Assembly (NCBI GenBank): GCA_016714905.1
Contig: JADKBW010000022.1
Location: 1-34,152 of the forward strand
Source: Flavobacterium sp.
Lineage (GTDB): Bacteria > Bacteroidota > Bacteroidia > Flavobacteriales > Flavobacteriaceae
DNA: 34,152 nucleotides
Direction of reading: 5' to 3'
Shown: positions 24,683 to 32,611 of the stretch, piece after piece
Layout: the number at the start of each line of letters is the position of its first letter
Position numbering within the stretch: position 1 is the first letter of the stretch
The notes under the pieces: generated by a model
The model's database searches: none
Told to the model about the DNA's origin: nothing
What the model saw: the letters and a program-made list of their open reading frames with translations, nothing else
Made by a program: the position numbers and the translations under genes

Positions 24683-26905
24683 TTACTCAGCTTTCACTTC
24701 ACGTAATTTCTTTAATTTTTCCTTTAAAACATCAAGGCTTTCTTTATGCTTTGCGATGTTTTTTCGAACTTCCAGTACAATCGAATTTTCTTTCTTAGCA
24801 TTCTTTGTATTGGTAAAAAACTGAATATTATTCTCTAATTGAAAGATTTCTTGCTGTGTCTCCTCAATTTTTCGAATCAAGAAGATTTTTTCACTTTCTA
24901 ATTTACGAGTATCATTATTTTCTGATAGATTGCCAACTCTGTTAGTGAAACGGACTAAATCAGACTCTTTTTTACTCAAACTTAATTTTTCGAAAAGTAC
25001 ATCTAGAATCTTATTGAATTTCCCTTCAATATGTCTTTTTCCTTCTGGAACTCTGCCGCAACTTTTCCAATTTTCGATGTGTAATTTGATGGCATCCAAA
25101 TCAGTTTTATGATCGCCCGTCATTTCGAAGGCTCTCACCGTATCTAAATATGCTTTCTTCTTTTCGTACGCTTCCGCCTCTTCAGGATCTACATTATTCT
25201 TATGCGCTTTCAAATTCTCAAAATAGACGTTGCAAGCTGCTCTAAATTCTGTCCACAATTGGTCTGAAAATTTTCTTGGAACGTGACCAATCGTTTTCCA
25301 TTCTTCTTGAATTTGCTTCATGATTGGGGTTGTTGCAGCGAAATCAGTACTTTCTTGAAGTTCCTTTGCTTTGGCAACCAACGCTTGTTTCAAACTAAGA
25401 TTGGTGTTTTGATCTTTTTTGATATCCTTATAGAAGTTGTTCTTCAAAACATTAAAGCTGCGAACGGCATTTTTGAAGTTAGCCCACGTTTCTTCATTGA
25501 CTTCAACAGGTACTTTCCCCGCGCTAAAAAACTCATTTCTAGCCGCTTCTACTTTTGCCACTTGCGCTGTCCAAGCGGAATGTGAATCAACATTTTCTTG
25601 CGCCAGTGCCTCGATAGTGGCAATGATTTCCTTTTTCTTATTCAAGTTTTCTTGCTCAACAGCGCGAAGACTTTCGAATAGGTGTTCCCTTTTATCGTGC
25701 ATTTGTTTGGTCAAATCTCTAAATTTATTCCAAACCTCTTCACGATGTTCTCTTGAAACAGGGCCAATATCTTCTTTCCAAATGCGATGTAAATCTTGCA
25801 ATTCACGGAACGCTTTATTAAGATCATTTTCGTGAACCAACGCTTCAACACGAGCAATTATTTTTAGCTTCTGCTCAAGATTATGTTTGAAGTCGACGTC
25901 TCTTGCTTCACGATCTAAATGTAAATAATCGTAAAAATTCTCCACATGAAAATGATAGTTATTCCAAACGTGATTGTATTTATCTTTTGGAATTGGTCCA
26001 GCAACTTTCCATCGATCTCTTAAATCGTTGAAATGCTTTAAGGTGTCTTTGATATTTTCTTGGGGATTTATTAAGTTTTTCAACTCTTCGACAATCGCAA
26101 GACGATTTTCTAGATTTGTTTTTAGATTGGATTCAAGACTTTTAAAGTGTTTACTTTTTCTGTCTCTATATTGATTGTATAGTTGATCAAATTTCGTTTT
26201 TAATGGAAAATGATAATGGAAATCTTCAGTAGCATCGGGATTTTCAGCGTGAAACTCCTCTTTTTTCTCATCAATAAAATGATGATATTTCGCAAGGAAA
26301 GCGTTTTTTAGTTCTTCAACATGATCTTTAACGGCCATTACTTTTTCCGAAGACGTTAGCGTTTCTAATTCCGCAACTAATTCGTCCATCGACAGCGTTT
26401 CGTAATCTTGCATTGGAATATCGTGACGAATTGTTTCATCTTCACTTTCTGCAGCGTTTACGTCAAGAATAGCGGCAACAGCGACATCCTCTTGTGGTGT
26501 TTCCTCAGAAGGTGCACTGTCATTCGATGTAATTTCAACTTCAACTGCTGCTGCTTCAACAACTTCTTCAGTTGGAATTTCCATTTCAGTAACGATTGTT
26601 TTTGTAGTCTCCTCTTGAATTGCCTCAACTTCTTCCGGAACTTCTGCTATTGCTTCAATTACTTCTTCTACAACTTCTTCCGCAACTTCAACTGGTTCTT
26701 CCGCAACAATTTCTGCTACATTTTCGACAACAGGAGCCTCGTCTGAAAGGTCGTTTTCAACAGTTTCAGTATCAGCAACAATAGTTACCTCTTCCGAAAT
26801 GGTTGGTTCTACATCAGCGTCGTGCATTTCTTGAATCACCGCTTCTACTTTTCCGTCTGCCTCATGATTTGTTTCTGGCAGGTTATCATTCTTTTCTTCT
26901 AACAT
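24683..26905 (-). CDS. DUF349 repeat protein with acidic N-terminal region
   Basis: A 740-residue, probably cytoplasmic, largely helical protein. Residues 1 to about 160 are strongly acidic and low-complexity (for example VAEEPVEVAEEVVEEVIEA). After that come five DUF349-type units, each with a W-or-F, G, V/I-P signature: RDRWKVAGPIPKD, HRIWKEDIGPVSRE, RNEFFSAGKVPVEV, QEEWKTIGHVPRKF and IENWKSCGRVPEGK. The C-terminus is a coiled-coil-like Lys/Glu region (KIFLIRKIEETQQEIFQLEN). The family function is not established. It is the last gene before the terminator at 24632-24664; aroE lies upstream, with the 27031-27115 repeat between. Confidence 0.88.
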   Translation of the reverse strand: MLEEKNDNLPETNHEADGKVEAVIQEMHDADVEPTISEEVTIVADTETVENDLSDEAPVVENVAEIVAEEPVEVAEEVVEEVIEAIAEVPEEVEAIQEETTKTIVTEMEIPTEEVVEAAAVEVEITSNDSAPSEETPQEDVAVAAILDVNAAESEDETIRHDIPMQDYETLSMDELVAELETLTSSEKVMAVKDHVEELKNAFLAKYHHFIDEKKEEFHAENPDATEDFHYHFPLKTKFDQLYNQYRDRKSKHFKSLESNLKTNLENRLAIVEELKNLINPQENIKDTLKHFNDLRDRWKVAGPIPKDKYNHVWNNYHFHVENFYDYLHLDREARDVDFKHNLEQKLKIIARVEALVHENDLNKAFRELQDLHRIWKEDIGPVSREHREEVWNKFRDLTKQMHDKREHLFESLRAVEQENLNKKKEIIATIEALAQENVDSHSAWTAQVAKVEAARNEFFSAGKVPVEVNEETWANFKNAVRSFNVLKNNFYKDIKKDQNTNLSLKQALVAKAKELQESTDFAATTPIMKQIQEEWKTIGHVPRKFSDQLWTEFRAACNVYFENLKAHKNNVDPEEAEAYEKKKAYLDTVRAFEMTGDHKTDLDAIKLHIENWKSCGRVPEGKRHIEGKFNKILDVLFEKLSLSKKESDLVRFTNRVGNLSENNDTRKLESEKIFLIRKIEETQQEIFQLENNIQFFTNTKNAKKENSIVLEVRKNIAKHKESLDVLKEKLKKLREVKAE

Positions 26906-27030
26906 TACAAAAATGTTTAAGGATTATTACAAATTTTCCACTTTTGGAGTGCGAAAGATAGTAAAGGCGGTTTAAAATACAAAGAAAATCGTGTAATTAT
27001 AGTATTAAGTGTACAGATGGATTGACTTAG

Positions 27031-27115
27031 GAGCTATTTCCCGCTATACACTGCAATCTTTTGTGTCGAAAAACGCCACAAAAGGATTTCCGTTGCTATC
27101 GGGGCTAGGGCTATT
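27031..27115 (-). repeat. Hairpin-forming intergenic repeat, copy A
   Basis: Read on the minus strand it runs from an ATAGCCCT-like end through GGAAATCCTTTTGTGG to GGGAAATAGCTC. The middle folds into a stem (AATCCTTTTGTGGCG against CGACACAAAAGATT, with one bulge and one mismatch). It lies 29 bases beyond the stop of aroE. A closely related copy is at 29505-29585. Confidence 0.75.
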
Positions 27116-27144
27116 ACTTTGTTGATGAAGTTTTTGGTAAAATG

Positions 27145-27879
27145 CTATTTGTTCCAAATTTTCCAAGCTTTTTCTGCTTGAAAAACCAACATGTCCTTGC
27201 CATTCTTCGTGATGGCACCATGTTGCTGCGCTCGTTTTAGAAATTGGGTTTCCTCGGGATTGTAAATTAAATCAAAGGCAAGGTGTTTTTCGGTAAAGAA
27301 CTGATAGGGAATAGGAGGGAATTCCACCACATTTGGACTGGTTCCCAATGGCGTGCAATTGACAACAATTTGAAAGTTCTCGAAAGTAGTAGCATTAAGT
27401 TGCTCATAAGTGAGACTGCTTTTTTCCTCATCGCGAGAAACAAAATCCGAAGTAATTCCGAGTTCGTCCAAAGCAAACGCCACGGCTTTAGACGAACCTC
27501 CCGTACCCAGAATTAGTGCTTTCTTATGATGTGGTTTTAACAACGGTTTAAGTGCTTTTTTGAAACCATAATAATCCGAATTGTAGCCTTTCAATTTCCC
27601 GTTTTTCATAAATCGAATGACGTTTACGGCACCAATCGCAATCGCTTTTTTGGAAAGTAAATGCAAATATGGAATCACGGATTCTTTGTATGGAATGGTT
27701 ACGTTCAAACCAGTGAAATCGGGATTATTTTCAAGTATCGCACGAAAGTCATCAATACTCGAAAGGTCAAAATTCTCGTAAATACAATCCGTCGCGTTGG
27801 TATTGGCAAAGCGTTCCGTAAAGTGTTTTTTAGAAAACGAGTAGTCGATGTTTTTGCCAAGTAAGCCGAAGACTTTCAT
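27145..27879 (-). CDS. aroE: Shikimate dehydrogenase
   Basis: AroE reduces 3-dehydroshikimate with NADPH in aromatic amino-acid synthesis. The 244-residue protein has the shikimate-binding segment NIDYSFSKKHF, TGLNVTIPYKE (catalytic Lys), AIGAVNVI, NSDYYGF (Asp partner), the nucleotide-binding GTGGSSKAVAFAL, NCTPLGTSP, and the C-terminal NGKDMLVFQAEKAWKIW. Length is slightly under the usual 270, normal for Bacteroidetes. It lies in a run of minus-strand genes. Confidence 0.96.
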   Translation of the reverse strand: MKVFGLLGKNIDYSFSKKHFTERFANTNATDCIYENFDLSSIDDFRAILENNPDFTGLNVTIPYKESVIPYLHLLSKKAIAIGAVNVIRFMKNGKLKGYNSDYYGFKKALKPLLKPHHKKALILGTGGSSKAVAFALDELGITSDFVSRDEEKSSLTYEQLNATTFENFQIVVNCTPLGTSPNVVEFPPIPYQFFTEKHLAFDLIYNPEETQFLKRAQQHGAITKNGKDMLVFQAEKAWKIWNK

Positions 27880-27915
27880 AGTTTAGTATAGAGGAGTACA
27901 ATTTGCTTATAAAAT

Positions 27916-27967
27916 TTAGCCACAAATTCACGAATATGATTTACTTAATTCGTGAAGTCGTGGCTAA
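27916..27967. repeat. Long inverted repeat between aroE and the TPR gene
   Basis: TTAGCCACAAATTCACGAAT (27916-27935) and ATTCGTGAAGTCGTGGCTAA (27948-27967) pair in 18 of 20 positions across a 12-base loop. It lies downstream of the TPR gene and upstream of aroE, and would form a long hairpin in RNA. It may end the TPR transcript, though no clear T-run follows. Confidence 0.75.
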
Positions 27968-27990
27968 TACCAGAATAGTAACACATGCTA

Positions 27991-29385
27991 TTATTTAGAA
28001 TGTTTTTCAATGGCTTTCTGAACCAACTTCATGTCCCAAACTGTTGGAAAAAGATGTTCTAACAACATTCTGTTTTTGAAATTGAGGCGCAATCCGTTGC
28101 TTAAATGAAATTTTCCTTTGGCAGTTTCTTGAAGCATCAAGTACAATCCAGCTAATCGGTATTCTATTTCGTATTCTTCTGGAAAATACTCTGAAGCTTG
28201 AAGTAAAGTTTGAATCGCGGAATCAAATTCGCCTAAAAATTGTAAAATATCAACCCAGAATAACCAAGTGTCTAGCATATAATCACCGTGCTCTACTGCT
28301 TTTCTATATCCAAATTCTGCTTCTTCAAATAGACTTAATTCTTTATTAATGGTTGCAAAACGTTTCCAGTAGAATCGATTTTCATTGTCAATGCTTAAGG
28401 CTTTATTGACATAATACAGTGCCTTTTGAAAATTTTTCTGGCGTACATAAAAGTCGGTGATAGCAATCCAACCTTTGTCTAACAACGGGTCTTCATGAAC
28501 TGTCTTATTGAAGAATTTTAAAGCTAAGACTTTATTGCCTAATTTCTCATGACATTTACCAATTCGCAATAATGCGTAGGAAGTCGGGTCATCCAATTCG
28601 ATAGTGCGGTTATAACTTTCGATGGCTTCCTCGTAACGTTTTAGTCTTTCGAGGGTTTTTGCTTTTTCCATAAAAGCGCCTAAGAATTCGTCGTCAATGT
28701 AAGTAGCGAATTCAAAAGCACGCAAGGCTTCCGGATATTTTTTCAAACCGTAACTCAAGCGACCAATCTGATGCCAAGCAATTTCGCTATACGGATTGCG
28801 ATCGATATATTGGTGCAAATAAGTAATGGCTTCTTCGTTTTGATCTAAGAACTCGAAACAATACACCACATTATATAACGCGGCTTGGTCTTCTGTGTCT
28901 TCTTCTAGGCATTTGATGAAATTCTCTTTGGCCAATTCTAAGTTGTCCATAAAGAGATATTCCATTCCGATAAGATTATATACGTCGGCGTAATCGTCGG
29001 TAAATTGTAGCGCAGTCTTTAAGATCTCAACGGCTTTTTCGTGCTGATCTCTTTTAGAATAAATACTGGCTTTTTGAATGTAAATTTCTTCGTTGTGTGG
29101 TTCGATAGCAAACAACTCATTGAGCAGTTTTTCCGCCACATCGAGTTTGTCTTCATAAATCAACATTTCTACCTGAACCAACTTTAATCCAGTAGATTTC
29201 GGATGTTGTTCTAGGGCTAATTTTAAGGCTTTCTTAGCTAAGGAAGCTTTTCCCATATCAAGATAATGCAGGATGATTTCCTCAAATTCCTCGGAGTCAA
29301 AAAAGAGTACTTTGTTGGTTTTCAACATCGACTCGAATTTGGATAAGGATAAGTTGTGATCGTCTTCTTCGTCGCTGAGTTGCAT
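27991..29385 (-). CDS. Tetratricopeptide repeat protein
   Basis: The 464-residue protein begins with an acidic stretch (MQLSDEEDDHNLSLSKFES) and is then almost wholly TPR-like helical pairs, roughly twelve. Examples are AEKLLNELFAIEPHNEEIYI, ADVYNLIGMEYLFMDNLELA, SEIAWHQIGRLSYGLKKYPE and TSYALLRIGKCHEKLGNKVL. No signal peptide is seen, so it is probably cytoplasmic and a scaffold. It follows the aminotransferase gene in orientation with a 205-base gap that holds repeat copy B. Confidence 0.9.
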   Translation of the reverse strand: MQLSDEEDDHNLSLSKFESMLKTNKVLFFDSEEFEEIILHYLDMGKASLAKKALKLALEQHPKSTGLKLVQVEMLIYEDKLDVAEKLLNELFAIEPHNEEIYIQKASIYSKRDQHEKAVEILKTALQFTDDYADVYNLIGMEYLFMDNLELAKENFIKCLEEDTEDQAALYNVVYCFEFLDQNEEAITYLHQYIDRNPYSEIAWHQIGRLSYGLKKYPEALRAFEFATYIDDEFLGAFMEKAKTLERLKRYEEAIESYNRTIELDDPTSYALLRIGKCHEKLGNKVLALKFFNKTVHEDPLLDKGWIAITDFYVRQKNFQKALYYVNKALSIDNENRFYWKRFATINKELSLFEEAEFGYRKAVEHGDYMLDTWLFWVDILQFLGEFDSAIQTLLQASEYFPEEYEIEYRLAGLYLMLQETAKGKFHLSNGLRLNFKNRMLLEHLFPTVWDMKLVQKAIEKHSK

Positions 29386-29504
29386 AGCTTTGGGTTTAAA
29401 ATTATCCTAAATAAAATTAGGAAAGGTTATACGAGTTGGGGGAAAAGTCGGTAATTGTTGTGAACAATTTAATTAACAAATAAATTTGTATTAAAATCTA
29501 CTGT

Positions 29505-29585
29505 TATAGCCCTGATAGGAGAGGAAATCCTTTTGCTGCGGTGTTCGCAGCGAAAGATTGCAACGGATAGCAGGAAATAGCTTCT
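29505..29585 (+). repeat. Hairpin-forming intergenic repeat, copy B
   Basis: The plus-strand order is TATAGCCCTGATAGG, then GGAAATCCTTTTGCTGCG, CGCAGCGAAAGATTGC, and GGATAGCAGGAAATAGCTTC. It matches copy A (27031-27115) through most of its length but in the opposite orientation. The apical stem GCTGCG/CGCAGC differs from copy A but pairs just as well. It ends 5 bases from the stop of the aminotransferase gene. Confidence 0.75.
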
Positions 29586-29590
29586 AAAAA

Positions 29591-30778
29591 CTAGCCTTCA
29601 TTTGCAATTTCATCCAGCGATTGAAGAATGATCGCACAGCCTTCTCGAATTTCATCTTCTGAAATGGTGAGTGGTGGCGTGATTCGAATCGCATTACCTT
29701 CAAAGAGCAACCAAAACAGGATTAATCCTTTGTCTTGGCATTTGAAAATCACTTTATTGGTGATTTCAGGATGCGCCGTCATAGCAGCCAGCATCAATCC
29801 TTTTCCTCGAATTTCGAGTATCAAAGGATGTACCAGAAGTGACCTAAATAGTTTTTCTTTGATTAATGTCTGCGGAATGAGGTCAGTTTCCGTAATTTCT
29901 TGCAAAGTGGCCAAACAGGCTGCCGCAATGACAGGGTGTCCGCCAAAGGTCGTAATGTGTCCTAGTTTTGGATTGTCACTGAGCAAATCCATGTGCGCTG
30001 CTGAAGCAGTAAAAGCGCCAACAGGCATCCCGCCGCCCATGCCTTTTCCGAGAATGACGATATCAGGAACCACGTTATAGTTTTCGAATCCGAATAATTT
30101 ACCCGTGCGTCCGAAACCTGGTTGTATTTCATCAATAATTAGGAGCGCTCCGACTTCATCGCATCGTTGACGTACTTTTAGGAGAAAATCGTTTTGGGGT
30201 TGAATAAACCCAGCGCCACCTTGAATACTTTCTAGAATAATTCCCGCTGTTTTAGTCGTGATTTTTTGAATATCATCTTCGTTGTTGAAGGTGATAAAAT
30301 CGACGTCAGGAATTAATGGTCGAAAGATTTGTTTGCGCTCTTCAAAACCCATGACGCTCATAGAACCCATGGTATTGCCGTGATAGGCGTTGAAGCAGGA
30401 AATCAATTGACTTCTGCCTGTCACTCTTCGTGCCAATTTTAAAGCGCCTTCGGTAGCTTCGGTTCCTGAATTGACTAAATACGTTTTTTCTAATGGTTTG
30501 GGTAGGAGTGACGCGAGCAATTTGCAATATGCCACCGCAGGATTTTGAGAATACTCGCCATACACCATGACATGAGAATATTTGTCGAGTTGGTTCTTAA
30601 TGGCGTCATTGACGCGCTGGTTTTGATGACCAAGAGCGCACGCTGAAACGCCAGCGACAAAGTCAAGATATTTTTTATTATTTGTATCGAATATGTAAGT
30701 ACCAACCGCATGCGAAATTTCCATACCCAGAGGATATGGTGATGTTTGGGCTTGGTATTTTAGGAAATCTGGGTTCAA
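29591..30778 (-). CDS. Class III PLP-dependent aminotransferase (aspartate aminotransferase family)
   Basis: A 395-residue fold-type I enzyme using pyridoxal phosphate. Visible sites are SGTEA (104-108, phosphate grip), Asp216 in IIDEIQPGFGRTG (ring nitrogen), and the Schiff-base Lys245 in VILGKGMGGGMP. The family N-terminus (MNPDFLKYQAQTSPYPLGME) starts at a TTG (30776-30778); no in-frame ATG lies between the preceding in-frame stop and this codon. Relatives include acetylornithine- and ornithine-type transaminases; the substrate cannot be told from these motifs. It is 57 bases after the OstA-like gene and may share its transcript. Confidence 0.9.
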   Translation of the reverse strand: MNPDFLKYQAQTSPYPLGMEISHAVGTYIFDTNNKKYLDFVAGVSACALGHQNQRVNDAIKNQLDKYSHVMVYGEYSQNPAVAYCKLLASLLPKPLEKTYLVNSGTEATEGALKLARRVTGRSQLISCFNAYHGNTMGSMSVMGFEERKQIFRPLIPDVDFITFNNEDDIQKITTKTAGIILESIQGGAGFIQPQNDFLLKVRQRCDEVGALLIIDEIQPGFGRTGKLFGFENYNVVPDIVILGKGMGGGMPVGAFTASAAHMDLLSDNPKLGHITTFGGHPVIAAACLATLQEITETDLIPQTLIKEKLFRSLLVHPLILEIRGKGLMLAAMTAHPEITNKVIFKCQDKGLILFWLLFEGNAIRITPPLTISEDEIREGCAIILQSLDEIANEG

Positions 30779-30793
30779 GATAGTTGTTTTAAC

Positions 30794-30826
30794 CGCAAAG
30801 TTCGCAAAGGTTGACGCAAAGTTCGC
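30794..30826. repeat. Direct repeat CGCAAAGTTCGC, 21-base period
   Basis: CGCAAAGTTCGC occurs at 30794-30805 and again at 30815-30826, in the short gap between the OstA-like gene and the aminotransferase. The arms CGCAAA and TTCGC give weak symmetry. It could be a small mobile repeat of the genus or a regulatory site. Confidence 0.6.
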
Positions 30827-30835
30827 TAGTGAATT

Positions 30836-32479
30836 TTATTTAACTACAGGTTTGTCCGTTGGGTTATTTTTGTCATAATCCAAAGTTTCTTTTCTGACTT
30901 TCATTGGGACATTTTCCTTCGCCAATTCGGCTTTACTCTCTTTGATTATTTTGTCATTCATTTCGTTTTCTTCGGGCGGGAAAATATCATCTTTGGTTTT
31001 AATTCGTTCGTCTTCACGCCAAATAAATCCACGAAGTTTACGTGCATTTTCAGGCAAATCCTTTTCTGGATAAATATCGCCATCAACATTAGTAAAGAAA
31101 GTCATACTGTCGATTTGATTTCCTTCTAATGTCAAATTAATTTTACTCACGTTTTTGTTAATTCCAATGAGTTCTTTTGCATCGTTTCTCATAAAGTAGA
31201 TGACCTCAGTGTTTTTGATAATGTCCGCTTCGTAGAGCTTATTATCTCGAAACTTGCCGTAGAGATTTAGTCCTTTTACTTGATTAAATCCAGTGCCGAG
31301 TGAGTCTTTCGAAATAATAAAGGCATTATTGAGTACTTTCAGCGAGTCGAGTTTTTGCGTATTGTCATTGCCGACCAGATGCATCACGTCTCCCGTCATT
31401 TGATTTTCAAAATTCCACAAAATGGGTTTACCGACGAGTTGTGTAATATTGGTAATTTGGCTGGAATGGATGGAATCGCATTTGCCACTCATGTCGGTTT
31501 TATATATTCGAGCGTTGTTGTATGCTCTGATAATTCTTTCGTTTGGTTTTCCCGTGATTAACAACTTTTTACCGTGAATATACACTGAGTCTTTGTCTAC
31601 CAAGTTGATGGCAACTGCTCTTTTGGTCACAAACATCGAATCTTTCTTTTTAAACACTTCGGCATAATGACCTTTGATGATGCCTTTATTTATCGTATCA
31701 GTAATTTTGACATTGTTCGTTGCTGAAGCGAATTCGTTATTCCTGTTGTAAAACAAACTGTCACCTTCTATCAATCGATCCTTATATTTGATATAGGATT
31801 TCCGCAAGAAATGACCAATATTTTTCTTACTGTCATAAAAGCCTTTTTCGGTATAAATGAAGTTTTCTTTGCTCGTGATTGTGGATGGACCAAATAAGTA
31901 AGAATGTCCTGAATTGTTATAATAATCGAGATGATTTGACTTAACAACGTATTTAGGATTTGTAATGGTTACTGCCGTTAAAAACTGAAACTTTTTCTCG
32001 TTGGCGTAATATTTTCCAGATTTGCTTTTAAGCACATTGTCCTTATTTGTAATCGTTCCGTAGGTATTGTAGGATGCCTGTTGGGTATTTCTATCAAAGT
32101 TTAAAGTATCGGTTGTCAAAGTCATTTCTGGTGAACGCATGACGACATTTCCGGTCGCGTAGGCTTGTTTTACGTTGCCGCTGTATTCTGCGTATTTACT
32201 GTTCATAAAAAGCGTATCACCTTGAATCATTCGCACATCTCCAAAAGCCTTGACGTAATTTTCATTTTGGAAATAGTATGCTTTGTTGCAGAACATTCGA
32301 ACGCCATCATGAATGATTCGCACATTTCCTGTAAGTAAAAATGCGTCGGGAATTTCTATTTGATTGACATCTCCAAAATCAGAATGTTCAATGATGATTT
32401 TTTTCGGTTCTTGGGCAAGAATAGCTGGTAGTCCAAGTAAAAGGAAAAAAAATACAAGTAAATAAGTTGCGTTTTTCAA
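30836..32479 (-). CDS. OstA-like protein (LptA/LptD N-terminal-domain type)
   Basis: The 547-residue protein has a signal peptide (MKNATYLLVFFFLLLGLPAILAQ) and then long runs of the beta-jellyroll OstA/LptA pattern (LTGNVRIIHDGVRMFCNKAY, AFGDVRMIQGDTLFMNSKYA, ATGNVVMRSPEMTLTTDTLN). Further repeats run to about residue 300, with a distinct C-terminal part to KNNPTDKPVVK. LptA-type proteins carry LPS across the periplasm, so a role in LPS export is likely but not proven. It starts at a TTG (32477-32479): the codon two before is TAA and no ATG is nearby. A TAAATTTG -7 element just upstream supports this start. Confidence 0.88.
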   Translation of the reverse strand: MKNATYLLVFFFLLLGLPAILAQEPKKIIIEHSDFGDVNQIEIPDAFLLTGNVRIIHDGVRMFCNKAYYFQNENYVKAFGDVRMIQGDTLFMNSKYAEYSGNVKQAYATGNVVMRSPEMTLTTDTLNFDRNTQQASYNTYGTITNKDNVLKSKSGKYYANEKKFQFLTAVTITNPKYVVKSNHLDYYNNSGHSYLFGPSTITSKENFIYTEKGFYDSKKNIGHFLRKSYIKYKDRLIEGDSLFYNRNNEFASATNNVKITDTINKGIIKGHYAEVFKKKDSMFVTKRAVAINLVDKDSVYIHGKKLLITGKPNERIIRAYNNARIYKTDMSGKCDSIHSSQITNITQLVGKPILWNFENQMTGDVMHLVGNDNTQKLDSLKVLNNAFIISKDSLGTGFNQVKGLNLYGKFRDNKLYEADIIKNTEVIYFMRNDAKELIGINKNVSKINLTLEGNQIDSMTFFTNVDGDIYPEKDLPENARKLRGFIWREDERIKTKDDIFPPEENEMNDKIIKESKAELAKENVPMKVRKETLDYDKNNPTDKPVVK

Positions 32480-32495
32480 CAGTTAAAATTTTTGC

Positions 32496-32503
32496 CAAAT
32501 TTA
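32496..32503 (-). promoter_or_regulatory. -7 element of the OstA-like gene
   Basis: On the minus strand this reads TAAATTTG, an exact TAnnTTTG match, 17 bases before the TTG start codon at 32479. It sets the transcription start within about 12 bases of the gene and supports the non-ATG start. Confidence 0.5.
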
Positions 32504-32552
32504 TGAAAAAGCCCGCAACGAAAACGGTTATTAAGAATTATTTATTAGAAGA

Positions 32553-32582
32553 TTGGAAGTGTGCTTCTAATTTTTATATTTG
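32553..32582 (+). promoter_or_regulatory. Promoter of the alpha-amylase-type gene
   Basis: TTG at 32553-32555 and TATATTTG at 32575-32582, 19 bases apart, match the flavobacterial promoter form. The start codon at 32612 is 29 bases downstream, after an A-rich leader. Confidence 0.6.
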
Positions 32583-32611
32583 TATATCGGTCTTTAAAAA
32601 ATAAAGAAAAA

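Noticed and set aside
26408..26746. 112-residue plus-strand ORF opposite the DUF349 gene
   Set aside because: It is the antisense of the repetitive acidic coding region; the Phe/Asn/Cys-rich product is typical of antisense to Glu/Val-rich codons.
29440..29585. tRNA or riboswitch
   Set aside because: No cloverleaf and no known riboswitch core could be made; the hairpin is better described as the shared repeat element.
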